From Promethearchaeota archaeon (GTDB lineage: Archaea; Asgardarchaeota; Lokiarchaeia; Sigyniarchaeales; SOKP01), in contig JAHLWE010000379.1 in assembly GCA_019058135.1 (NCBI GenBank), forward strand, positions 1-12,814: 12,814 nt of DNA, read 5' to 3'. The notes beneath the pieces are model-generated. The model searched no databases. It worked only from the letters and a program-made list of their open reading frames with translations, and was not told the origin of the DNA. The position numbers and the translations under genes are program-made. The number at the start of each line of letters is the position of its first letter. Position 1 is the first letter of the stretch. Positions 1-6,816 of this stretch are shown in pieces.

Positions 1-297
1 GATAAAGGTTTATTAATAATTCTTGGTTGTACCCATTCTGGATTATTAAATACTGTAAATTTTATAAAAAAGCGGTTTGATAGAAAAATCTCTTGCATCA
101 TTGGAGGGATGCATCTAGTAAATGCCAGTGAAAAAAGGATAAATGAGACAATAACCTATCTAAAAAATCTACAAATGGAAAACCCTAAATTGATTATTAT
201 TCCCTTACATTGTTCAGGTATAAAATTTAAAGATAAACTAAAGTTAGAATTAAGAAATGTTTATGATTTAGGTGTTGGAACCAAATTAACCTTTTAA
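1..297 (+). CDS. MBL-fold metallohydrolase, COG1237-type, C-terminal part
   Basis: The reading frame is open from the first base, so this is the last 98 codons of a gene that begins outside the window. The visible motifs are ILGCTHSG, then IIGGMHL, then IPLHCSG, ending in VGTKLTF. This order and spacing match the C-terminal half of the metallo-beta-lactamase-fold family annotated as 7,8-dihydropterin-6-yl-methyl-4-(beta-D-ribofuranosyl)aminobenzene 5'-phosphate synthase-like (COG1237). The His residues in GCTHSG, GGMHL and LHCSG correspond to conserved family positions, and some are metal ligands. The N-terminal HxHxDH region is not visible. The family is known in archaea for a step in methanopterin biosynthesis, but many members have no proven substrate, so the exact reaction is open. 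The first in-frame ATG (109) lies inside the fold and is not the start. Confidence 0.8.
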   Translation, partial: DKGLLIILGCTHSGLLNTVNFIKKRFDRKISCIIGGMHLVNASEKRINETITYLKNLQMENPKLIIIPLHCSGIKFKDKLKLELRNVYDLGVGTKLTF

Positions 298-388
298 TCT
301 CTAAATCATAATAAGCTTGAGTTTAATCGATTGAAGTTTTAATATATTTCTGAAAATTTTTTAAATTACTTTAATTTTTATGACATAA

Positions 389-410
389 CTCAATTTCAGT
401 TTGAAATGAG
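389..410. promoter_or_regulatory. inverted repeat upstream of the MgtE operon
   Basis: CTCA-A-TTTCA, then GTT, then TGAAATGAG: nine bases on each side are complementary, with one bulged A in the left arm. It sits about 90 bases before the first MgtE ORF in the 205-base spacer 298-502, which holds no gene. It could be an operator or a terminator hairpin for the upstream MBL gene; there is no long T-run directly after it. The role is inferred from position only. Confidence 0.3.
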
Positions 411-502
411 AACAAAATATTGTCGGAATTTATATCTATTATTATTTTAAAGCAAAAATTATTCTATTTAACTAAAATGAGTAAATATCAATGGTGTGTT
501 GA

Positions 503-1069
503 ATGTTATCCCAAGACTCTAAAACAAGAATTGTTAAAGAGTCAATAATTGGTGAGATAATATCAATTACGGGAGATCTTTTTGCTGGAATGATAATGGT
601 TGTCTTTATAATGCCTAAAAAAAGTTTTTCTTATTTAATAATTATGATTCCTGCACTGTTAACGCTACGAGGAAATGTAAGTGGGACCTTTATTGCTCGG
701 ACAACAAGAGATCTATTTACTGGTGAATTATCAAAAACATTAAAACCGATAAAACGTTGGCTTGAGAATATTGGAGCAACATTATTCATATCACTTCTTG
801 TTGGAGTCTTTATTGGAATTGTATCTCAGATTGTAAGTTTTCTATTAGGAAATGAAATTATTAATCTGTTTATTTTTTTGTCAATTCCATTGTTCACAAT
901 TCTGTTTGATCTAATTATATCTATTCCATTATCTTCATTTCTAAACATCTCTTGCTTTCGTTTTGGGCTAGATCCAAATAATCTTGTAAATCCAATAATG
1001 ACATGCGTTGATGATTTTCTTACGGTTTTTGGTTTTTTTCTATCTCTAATACTATTGGGGGTGCATTAA
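503..1069 (+). CDS. MgtE-type divalent cation transporter half-subunit 1
   Basis: A 188-residue membrane protein made only of the MgtE transmembrane domain (PF01769-like), without the cytoplasmic N domain and CBS pair of bacterial MgtE. About five hydrophobic segments are seen (roughly 17-38, 42-55, 90-115, 120-147, 170-188). Family motifs are PALLTLRGNVSG (50-61) in the second segment and DPNNLVNPIMTCVDD (157-171) before the last helix. The acidic residue in the second motif corresponds to the region that coordinates Mg2+ in the pore of MgtE. It presumably forms a pseudo-dimer with the next ORF, which begins on the base after this stop codon, as in eukaryotic SLC41 where two MgtE domains are fused. 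The ATG at 503 is preceded by a weak GGTG at 493-496. Substrate is likely Mg2+, by family. Confidence 0.85.
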   Translation: MLSQDSKTRIVKESIIGEIISITGDLFAGMIMVVFIMPKKSFSYLIIMIPALLTLRGNVSGTFIARTTRDLFTGELSKTLKPIKRWLENIGATLFISLLVGVFIGIVSQIVSFLLGNEIINLFIFLSIPLFTILFDLIISIPLSSFLNISCFRFGLDPNNLVNPIMTCVDDFLTVFGFFLSLILLGVH

Positions 1070-1621
1070 ATGGAATACTTCTATAAGATTATTAAAGAAT
1101 CAATAGTAATTGTATTATTAACTTCTTTTTTGGGATTGATTTCTGGTATTTATTTATCAGATCAATATTATTTATTAAGCTCAATTCCTATTTTTATAAT
1201 GGTTATACCCCCATTAAATGCATGCATTGGTGATTTATCTACAATTTTGATTTCTAAATTCACTACCTATCTATATATTGGGTCAATTCCTCCTAAAATT
1301 CAAAAATCTGAAACACTGAAAAATAATTTTATCGCATTATTAGTTACTGGAATTTTATCAGTTTTATTTTTAAGTATAATAAGTATTATTATTAGTCCTC
1401 CAAATTCACTTTCAATTCTTAACCCGGTTATTTATGCTTTCATTTTATTATTTACAATTGTAATATTATTTGCTGTATTTTTCGTGATATGCTTCATAAG
1501 TGCAATTTTTTTATTCAAACATGGAAAAGACCCCAATAATATCATGATTCCAACCTTAACTTCAACAGCAGATTTAATTACACCAATTATCCTATTAATA
1601 ATTTTACAAATCTTTATATAA
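1070..1621 (+). CDS. MgtE-type divalent cation transporter half-subunit 2
   Basis: A second MgtE-domain membrane protein of 183 residues, starting at the ATG immediately after the TAA of the first half. Such zero spacing suggests translational coupling and a fixed stoichiometry. It has about five hydrophobic segments. Family signatures are IPPLNACIGDL (46-56), equivalent to PALLTLRGN in the partner, and GKDPNNIMIPTLTSTADL (152-169) with the acidic residue D168 before the last helix. The two halves are clearly diverged, so they are an old pair and not a recent duplication. The likely role is as the other half of a heteromeric Mg2+ (or other divalent cation) channel or transporter in the cytoplasmic membrane. 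Regulation probably comes from the PhoU/TrkA_C protein encoded next, because neither half carries CBS domains. Confidence 0.85.
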   Translation: MEYFYKIIKESIVIVLLTSFLGLISGIYLSDQYYLLSSIPIFIMVIPPLNACIGDLSTILISKFTTYLYIGSIPPKIQKSETLKNNFIALLVTGILSVLFLSIISIIISPPNSLSILNPVIYAFILLFTIVILFAVFFVICFISAIFLFKHGKDPNNIMIPTLTSTADLITPIILLIILQIFI

Positions 1622-1660
1622 CAAAAATGAAAAATAATTTATGAGGAATCAATAAAATAA

Positions 1661-2917
1661 ATGCCGAAACTAAAAAGATTTAAATATAAACCAATTTCTC
1701 TTAAAGAAATATTAATTGAAATGAAAGAAAATCTAGATCTAATGATAGATCTAGCTTATAGCGCCATACGATTCCAAAGTAAAGAGATTGCTAACGAAGT
1801 CGTCAAAATTGAAGAAAGAATTCATGAATTAGTTTTTTTAGTCGACTTACAAGCAATGATGGCACATCCAGGACTACAAGATGCAAAAAGTATTGAGCTA
1901 ATAGTAAGAGTAGGTTATGCTATAGACAAAATTTCTGATGCTCTTGCAGATATTGCTAAAGTGACCTTTATTAATGATGAGATTTGGGTTTTTACTCAAT
2001 ATCTATGGGGATATATTCCTGAACCTATAATAAAGGTAATAATTTCTCCTGAATCCGAGATTGCTGGAAGTTTAGTTGGAGAAATTAATTTTAGATCAAA
2101 ATTTGGGGTTGATTTAATCGCTATACGTAGGGAAAAGCGGTGGATCTATAATCCAATTGCAGAGGAAAGAATTCTTGAAAATGATAGAATTTTAGTTAGA
2201 GGAGAAATGCCATCCTTGGTGCAAATTAAATCTTTTTGTAAAGATACTGCGCCAATCTCTTTTAAATTTGAAGGGGATGAAAAAAAAAGTTCATTTGATA
2301 TAAAACAACCAGAAATCGAAAGCATTATGCCTAAAATAAAAAATACTTATATTCAAATGATTGATATTTCAGAAACTATGATACAACTTGCAATCTCCGC
2401 AATTTTTTTTAATAACGAGGAAGTAGCAGAGGATGTTCTCGAAATGGAGGAACTTATGGATGGATTAAATATTATGTTCGAAAAACAAATATTGGAGTTA
2501 GCAAAATATGTTCCATCCACAAGAGATATAGTTGGTATTTTAAGAATTGGTTTTTGTTGTGAATTAATATCAGATGCCGCATCTAACATCGCAGAAATGA
2601 TAATTAAAGGTTTTAAACCTCATCCAATTTTAGTAAAAGCAATTAAAGAAACCTCTGAAATTTTGTTAAGAGAACAAGTTTCTCACCAATCGAAATTTAA
2701 AAATATCACATATGATGAAATGCTAGATAAATATCAATTAGGTGTTCACATTATTGCTGTAAAAAGAGGAGATAATTGGATTTATGATTATAAACGTGAT
2801 TTTAAATTTGAAGAGGGAGATTTATTAATAGGATTAGGTCCTAAAGAAACAGTTATTGAATGGCACAAACTTGTTAATCCAGAGAGATGTCAGATTTATT
2901 TACATAAAAAAAAATAG
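1661..2917 (+). CDS. double PhoU-TrkA_C regulatory protein (COG3273 type)
   Basis: A soluble 418-residue protein built as two copies of the same module. PhoU-like helical domains lie at about 18-105 and 225-318; both contain an acidic VxxxEExxxxL-type helix and a later GxxxxxISDAxxxIA helix (ISDALADIA at 91-99, ISDAASNIA at 303-311). Each is followed by a TrkA_C/RCK_C-like domain at about 123-195 and 330-406, with matching GVDLIAIRREKRWIYNP and GVHIIAVKRGDNWIYDY strands. COG3273 proteins of this architecture are commonly found beside stand-alone MgtE domain pairs in archaea. The reasonable inference is that this is the cytoplasmic ligand- or ion-sensing gate that replaces the CBS domains of bacterial MgtE. 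It lies 39 bases after the second MgtE gene, with GAGGA upstream of the ATG. The bound ligand is unknown. Confidence 0.85.
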   Translation: MPKLKRFKYKPISLKEILIEMKENLDLMIDLAYSAIRFQSKEIANEVVKIEERIHELVFLVDLQAMMAHPGLQDAKSIELIVRVGYAIDKISDALADIAKVTFINDEIWVFTQYLWGYIPEPIIKVIISPESEIAGSLVGEINFRSKFGVDLIAIRREKRWIYNPIAEERILENDRILVRGEMPSLVQIKSFCKDTAPISFKFEGDEKKSSFDIKQPEIESIMPKIKNTYIQMIDISETMIQLAISAIFFNNEEVAEDVLEMEELMDGLNIMFEKQILELAKYVPSTRDIVGILRIGFCCELISDAASNIAEMIIKGFKPHPILVKAIKETSEILLREQVSHQSKFKNITYDEMLDKYQLGVHIIAVKRGDNWIYDYKRDFKFEEGDLLIGLGPKETVIEWHKLVNPERCQIYLHKKK

Positions 2918-2929
2918 AGGAAAATTTAT

Positions 2930-3514
2930 ATGTCGAAAGAAATTAATAAACGTTTTAATGATACAATGATTGAAATTGCAGAACAAATTAAAAAAGTTTC
3001 CGAACTAGTAGATAAAGATAAGATTTTAGATCTGATTAATATTATTCTCAATTTATATAAAAATAATAATAAAATTTTTGTATATGGTGCAGGCCGTTCA
3101 GGCTTTATTGGCAGATGTTTTGCTCAAAGATTAATGCATTTAGGAATTAATTCTTGTTTTATATCAGACGCGATAACCCCTCAATATACTAGGGATGATT
3201 TACTTGTTATAGTTAGTGGAAGTGGAGAAACCACAAGTTCTGTTGCAATAGCTCTAAAAGCAAATAAAATTGGGGGTAAATTAGCTCTCTTTACAGCTAA
3301 CCTAAATAGCATTATTGGAAAAATCGCAAATATTATTATAGAAGTTAAAGGAAAAAGTAAAGATGTTGCAATAAGTGAAGCAAGCCTTGCTCCATATACG
3401 AGTCTTTTTGATATATCAACACTATCTGTATTGGATTCAATTTGTGGAGCAATTTGTGGAAAATTAGGGGTAACTGAAGCTGATATTGATAAAAGACATG
3501 CGACATTAGAATAA
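2930..3514 (+). CDS. 6-phospho-3-hexuloisomerase (SIS domain)
   Basis: A single SIS domain of 194 residues, the usual length for PHI. It interconverts D-arabino-hex-3-ulose 6-phosphate and fructose 6-phosphate; in archaea this supports the reversed ribulose monophosphate route that makes pentose phosphates. Evidence: VYGAGRSGF (51-59) with the phosphate-binding loop, ALxxRLMHLG-like QRLMHLG (66-72), the serine-rich SGSGET (96-101), and the family's characteristic C-terminal end RHATLE (RHANLE in relatives), which supplies active-site residues. The gene starts 12 bases after the PhoU-TrkA_C stop with AGAGGA ahead of the ATG, so it is co-transcribed with the MgtE genes. The partner hexulose-phosphate synthase, which needs Mg2+, is not in the window. 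Family assignment is firm; the link to Mg2+ transport is only suggested by the operon. Confidence 0.9.
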   Translation: MSKEINKRFNDTMIEIAEQIKKVSELVDKDKILDLINIILNLYKNNNKIFVYGAGRSGFIGRCFAQRLMHLGINSCFISDAITPQYTRDDLLVIVSGSGETTSSVAIALKANKIGGKLALFTANLNSIIGKIANIIIEVKGKSKDVAISEASLAPYTSLFDISTLSVLDSICGAICGKLGVTEADIDKRHATLE

Positions 3515-3523
3515 ATTTTTTTC
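3515..3523 (+). terminator. T-rich terminator after the MgtE/PHI operon
   Basis: A run of seven T residues (3515-3521, then CTT) follows the hexuloisomerase stop directly. Archaeal termination usually occurs at such T-runs without a hairpin. The next gene matter is on the opposite strand, so a stop to transcription is expected here. Confidence 0.45.
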
Positions 3524-3898
3524 TTAATTCGATGGCTTTTTGTTAATTAACTTATGGTATTCTCCCGTATCATCTGAATTTGTATTCGAGGTAGAAGGAC
3601 TGGAATAGATAAAATCTTTTGAATTTTGCGCAATAAAAACGTTATCAGACGAATCCACTACAATTGCTGCTCCGTAATCCACAGTGTTTTCACCCCAAGT
3701 AGCATTTAATAAAGCTGAGCCTTGGTTATCTAATTTTATAAAAAATGCATCTAAACTATGTGTAATTCCTACAACATAAATGTTTTCTAACGAATCTAAT
3801 GCAATTGCCCTACCTGCCCCAATGTCCCACTCTTTATCCCATTCTAAATTTCCAGAACCATGTATTTAGCCAAACACATTATAGTATCCCACATCTTT
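3524..3898 (-). pseudogene. SBBP-type beta-propeller protein remnant
   Basis: Minus-strand translation gives two consecutive blades of the SBBP/beta-propeller repeat (PF06739-like): HGSGNLEWDKEWDIG, GRAIALDSLENIYVVG, FFIKLDNQG, then ATWGENTVDYGAAIVV and DSSDNVFIA. Each blade shows the usual pattern of W, D/S-G-N, I-Y/F-V. A Ser/Thr/Asn-rich tail follows and ends in a TAA at 3524-3526. There is no Met or other convincing start. The frame is interrupted by an in-frame TAA at 3866-3868, upstream of which GYYNVFG still looks like propeller sequence. Full proteins of this type are large, secreted or cell-surface proteins with many blades, so most of the gene is missing. It lies antisense to the end of the hexuloisomerase operon. 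Confidence 0.7.
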
Positions 3899-3931
3899 CA
3901 CTAATTACCTTGATTTAAAAATATTTTGGGT

Positions 3932-4330
3932 TCAATACTCTTCAAAATCTTCTTTATCATCTTCTTCAATCTCGACCTCCTCGATACGCGGGGCTATAAA
4001 AAACACCATTTTTGTATCGTCCAGACTTTTAAATTCGATTTCTGCTCTAAGGGGGTTATCGTTCCGTATATTAAATTTGATCGGGTCTTTTGCCTGAATT
4101 ACCTTAGCCATGCTTGAGATATACTTAATGAACGATAACGAATGAACCGATAAACACTGCTTATCTTTAGCAGCATAAATAACACAAACATCGTTGTTCT
4201 CAGCACTCATTTCAAAGAGGTCTATTAGTTTCTTTAGCACATCTAATGTAATTGTATTTCTTTCTTCAGGCTTATTTAATGTTATTTTTCCGATGTCTCC
4301 ACTTTTTTCATATAATACAATATCTTCCAA
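3932..4330 (-). CDS. chimeric ORF: crotonase N-terminus joined to PCNA C-terminus
   Basis: An intact ORF of about 132 residues with two unrelated halves. The first ~50 residues read LYEKSGDIGKITLNKPEERN, then a LDVLKKLIDLFE helix and NNDVCVIYAAKDKQ. This is the opening of an enoyl-CoA hydratase/isomerase (crotonase) fold, but it stops before the oxyanion-hole and catalytic regions. From about residue 53 onward HSLSFIKYISSMAKV, NDNPLRAEIEF and MVFFIAPRIEE match the last third of an archaeal/eukaryotic PCNA sliding clamp, followed by an acidic tail (EEDDKEDFEEY). PCNA domain 1 and most of domain 2 are absent, so it cannot form a normal clamp. The TTG at 4330 lies 8 bases after GAGG; a TTG two codons earlier (4336) is too close to it. 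It is either a relic joined by recombination or a small new protein. Base use is less AT-rich than its neighbours. Confidence 0.6.
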   Translation of the reverse strand: MEDIVLYEKSGDIGKITLNKPEERNTITLDVLKKLIDLFEMSAENNDVCVIYAAKDKQCLSVHSLSFIKYISSMAKVIQAKDPIKFNIRNDNPLRAEIEFKSLDDTKMVFFIAPRIEEVEIEEDDKEDFEEY

Positions 4331-4403
4331 AATCAAAACCTCTTTTTTCTTAATGATTTATCCTCATAAAAAGTTTTTTAGAGAGAAAAAATAGGTCATA
4401 ATT

Positions 4404-5900
4404 ATGGTGTTGGAAAATTTAGAACCTAAAATTGTATGGGATATTTTTGAAAATATTATTGCTAAAACTCCGAGACCTTCTAAACATGAAGAAAGAATCC
4501 GTGAAGTGATAAAAGATTTTATATTAGAATCTGGCAAAACAAATAATAATGATTTTCAGATTTATCAAGATGGAGTTGGAAATATCCTAATTAAAAAACC
4601 AGCGACATCTGGACAAGAGTCAATTCCATCAATAATGCTTCAAGCTCACCTCGACATGGTATGTGAAACAGATAAACCTGAAGGATTTGATTTTTTCAAT
4701 AAAGGAATTCCAGTACGTATTCAAGAAAATAATGAATGGGTTTACGCAGATGGAACATCTCTAGGAGCTGATAATGGTATTGGCTTAGCATTTGCTTTAG
4801 CAATCCTAATTGATAAATCGATAGATTCTCATGGACCCATTGAAGTATTATTTACTGTGAATGAAGAAGATGGGTTTGATGGAGCAACTCATCTAGATCC
4901 TAAAACTCTTAATATAAAAAGTAAATTGATGATTAATCTAGATGGAGGACCTGCCGAAGTAGTTGTAATTGGTTCTGTTTGTGGACGAAGGGTGAGATTT
5001 TCAAAAAAATTTAATTGGATTTCCCCTGAAGAAAGTAATGAGCTTCAATTTTTTGAACTTTCATGCCAAGGATTATTAAGTGGGCATTCGGGAGAAGATA
5101 TTCATTTACCAAGAGCAAATGCAATTAAAATAGTAGGTAGAATATTATCAATTCTTGCCCAAGAAATGAAAATCTATATCTGTAAATGGCAAGGAGGTAC
5201 TAAAGGAAATGTCATACCTGCTAAATCTATAGCAAAATTTGGTATTAAATCAAAAGATCAAAAGGTATTTGAAGAATTAATTAAAAAAGAAATTGTATCG
5301 ATTAAGGATTATTATGAAAAATTTGAGCCTAACCTAAAAATCGAATATAAACAATCTCTTCCAGACAATTACCTTTCAAAAGAAGGTTCACAGATATTAT
5401 TATCTACCGCTCATTTAATCCCTAATGGTGTTCTTAAAAAGTCTCACATTTATGAAGGATTTGTAGAAAGTTCGAACAATTTTGCTATTGTAGATACTGA
5501 AAAAAATGACGAAATTATTTGGCTTTATCCGCGTAGTATATTAAGAAGTGAATTGGATTCTTTTTGTGTTTCAATGAAACAATTAGGGAAATTAGGGGGT
5601 TGGAAAGTGTTTTTAAGGCCTGTGTTACCCGAGTGGTTACCTAATTTAGAATCTAAGTTCTTAAAATATGTTGTTAAGCAATATGAGAATCTTATAAAAA
5701 AACCGGTAATAACTAATGTCATTCATGGTGGATTAGAGACTGGAATGATTAGCACTAGGATAAGTGGCCTTCAAATGGTTTCTCTAGGTCCAACAATCGA
5801 AGGCTTGCATTCGCCGAGTGAAAGATTAAAAATCTCTGATGTGGGATTAATATATAACCTTTTAAGATTAATTATTAAGGAGCTTAATGATATAGCTTAA
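4404..5900 (+). CDS. pepD: aminoacyl-histidine dipeptidase (M20C, PepD-like)
   Basis: A 498-residue cytosolic metallopeptidase of the usual PepD length. The family hydrolyses Xaa-His dipeptides such as carnosine and other short peptides with two zinc ions. Catalytic positions are all visible: LQAHLDMVCE with metal ligand H82 and the paired D84; LGADNGIG with bridging D123; TVNEEDG with general base E154 and ligand E155; INLDGG with D180; and GLHSPSE with H469. The lid/dimerisation insertion contains GLLSGHSGEDIHLPRANA (223-240) and, later, IHGGLETG (440-447). One departure from the consensus is NLDGGPAEV in place of the usual NLDSEEEGE after the fourth ligand; the ligand itself is kept. A weak AGGT precedes the ATG. 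It is divergent from the chimeric ORF across a 67-base spacer and appears monocistronic. Confidence 0.92.
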   Translation: MVLENLEPKIVWDIFENIIAKTPRPSKHEERIREVIKDFILESGKTNNNDFQIYQDGVGNILIKKPATSGQESIPSIMLQAHLDMVCETDKPEGFDFFNKGIPVRIQENNEWVYADGTSLGADNGIGLAFALAILIDKSIDSHGPIEVLFTVNEEDGFDGATHLDPKTLNIKSKLMINLDGGPAEVVVIGSVCGRRVRFSKKFNWISPEESNELQFFELSCQGLLSGHSGEDIHLPRANAIKIVGRILSILAQEMKIYICKWQGGTKGNVIPAKSIAKFGIKSKDQKVFEELIKKEIVSIKDYYEKFEPNLKIEYKQSLPDNYLSKEGSQILLSTAHLIPNGVLKKSHIYEGFVESSNNFAIVDTEKNDEIIWLYPRSILRSELDSFCVSMKQLGKLGGWKVFLRPVLPEWLPNLESKFLKYVVKQYENLIKKPVITNVIHGGLETGMISTRISGLQMVSLGPTIEGLHSPSERLKISDVGLIYNLLRLIIKELNDIA

Positions 5901-5926
5901 ACAAAGAAGCTACTTTATAATGGACC

Positions 5927-6148
5927 CTATAGATCAGTACTTAAAAATTTCAATCCACTATCACACATCAAACAAACCACTGTTTTTCCCTTTGATTTTC
6001 CCTTAATTAAATGAAGTGCCGCTACAACATTAGCCCCTGAAGAAAACCTCCAAAAATCGCCTTTTTTTCTGCCTATTGGCGAGCAGTTTGAATTGCTTCC
6101 TTATCAGTTATTTGAATATACCCATCTACTATGATATTCTGGAGAAAT
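5927..6148 (-). pseudogene. cysteine synthase C-terminal remnant
   Basis: On the minus strand one frame reads IIVDGYIQITDKEAIQTAR and then meets a TAG (6073-6075) followed by AEKKAIFGG. The next frame continues FSSGANVVAALHLIKGK, KTVVCLMCDSG and LKFLSTDL, and stops at 5927-5929. Together these are the end of a pyridoxal-phosphate-dependent cysteine synthase/O-acetylserine sulfhydrylase-like protein, including the SSGANV and DSG(L)KYLST signatures. Adding a single T to the T-run at about 6043-6046 restores the frame as GGFSSGANV. The gene therefore has at least one stop, one frameshift and loss of everything upstream, including the PLP-lysine. It lies tail-to-tail with pepD. Confidence 0.75.
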
Positions 6149-6410
6149 TTTAAATTTGGCATTGAATGCCAAACATATTTGCCATAGAATAAGAGCAAAT
6201 TTGAACATTCTTAAGTGTCCATATTTCATAACAAGATATAAGAATTCCAAGCTCGCGTCTGGAGGAAGGAAAACAAGAACAGGTACAAATCCAAAAAAAA
6301 TTGAACTAATAAAAACCCAAGGAAATCTCTTACCCTATATTCTTGTAAATGAATAAGTTTTATCAGTGATGACTCCAGCAATTAATTCACTAAAAGACTT
6401 TATCCTCCCT
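6104..6410 (-). pseudogene. GPH/MFS_2-family sugar transporter remnant
   Basis: The minus strand reads SELIAGVITDKTYSFTRI, a TAG at 6335-6337, then GKRFPWVFISSIFFGF and VPVLVFLPPDASLEF, continuing as a hydrophobic open frame until a TGA at 6104-6106. The G-V-x-(S/T)-D-(K/R)-T...G-(K/R)-R-x-P-W...FLPP series is the cytoplasmic loop 2-3 signature of the glycoside-pentoside-hexuronide (MFS_2) transporters, which import sugars with cations. The later ALILWQICLAFNAKFKISPE may be the next helix and its PE-containing loop. The start and the last two thirds of the transporter are missing. Its end overlaps the cysteine synthase remnant in another frame, so the break point between the two lies around 6105-6150. 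Confidence 0.6.
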
Positions 6411-6589
6411 CTCTTAATTCATTTGATATCAAAATTATCTATTTGCAATTAATATTTTTAATAAGTAATACGATTTTAATGAAAGGGTAAAATGTTGAAG
6501 ATAATTATTATTTCAAGAAAAACAATATTGAAATTGTAAGAATAAAAAGTTTCGAGAGTGGTTAACATATTTTCAGCTTTTTTATCTTA

Positions 6590-6727
6590 ATGAAAGGTAA
6601 AGATCCAAGTAATTTATGGTTAAAGACAGAAGATAATGGAAAAGGAAAAATTCTAAATTATCTATCTCCTCTTATTATATACTCTACAAACAAATCTAAT
6701 GTTCCAATTAGGGGCATGCGACAATAG
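6590..6727 (+). other. short unassigned ORF with faint MgtE-like motif
   Basis: A 45-codon frame beginning MKGKDPSNLWLK, preceded in frame by FSFFIL. The K-G-K-D-P-x-N string recalls the HGKDPNNIM motif of the second MgtE half in this window, but what follows does not match. No Shine-Dalgarno sequence is seen. It may be a scrap of a decayed gene or chance. The rest of 6411-6738 shows no recognisable coding or RNA feature. Confidence 0.15.
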
Positions 6728-6738
6728 AATTGGTTTTT

Positions 6739-6815
6739 AATGATGGCACCTCACAGGTGGAAAGCTCAATAAGCACCCACTTACAAGTGTTTAAGCTTAT
6801 TTCATAGTCATCATT
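6739..6815 (-). promoter_or_regulatory. SECIS-like 3'-UTR element of selD
   Basis: A compact structure starts one base after the selD stop. Outer arms AATGATG (6809-6815, read on minus) and CATCATT (6739-6745) pair perfectly. Inside, ATGA (6802-6805) and GA (6766-6767) flank a perfect 7-bp stem AATAAGC/GCTTATT (6795-6801 with 6768-6774). Above it is an internal loop UUAAA/GGU and a ministem CACU-UGUA-AGUG (6778-6789). A second hairpin, CACCT-GTG-AGGTG (6747-6759), occupies the 3' side. The AUGA/GA quartet below a helix, with unpaired adenines and a ministem above, is the plan of eukaryotic form-2 SECIS elements, although helix II is shorter here. Archaeal SECIS elements lie in the 3' UTR, as this does. 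It would direct selenocysteine insertion at the selD UGA. Only pairing by eye supports the fold. Confidence 0.7.
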
Positions 6816-6816
6816 A

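Noticed and set aside
298..502. search for a Mg2+ riboswitch or tRNA before the MgtE genes
   Set aside because: Apart from the small inverted repeat at 389-410 there is no cloverleaf, no known riboswitch core and no long stem.
6156..6356. 66-codon plus-strand ORF
   Set aside because: No recognisable domain or ribosome site, and it is antisense to the GPH transporter remnant, whose signature is clear on the minus strand.
5901..6816. insertion sequence carrying the gene relics
   Set aside because: No transposase fragment, terminal inverted repeats or target duplication could be seen around the relics.
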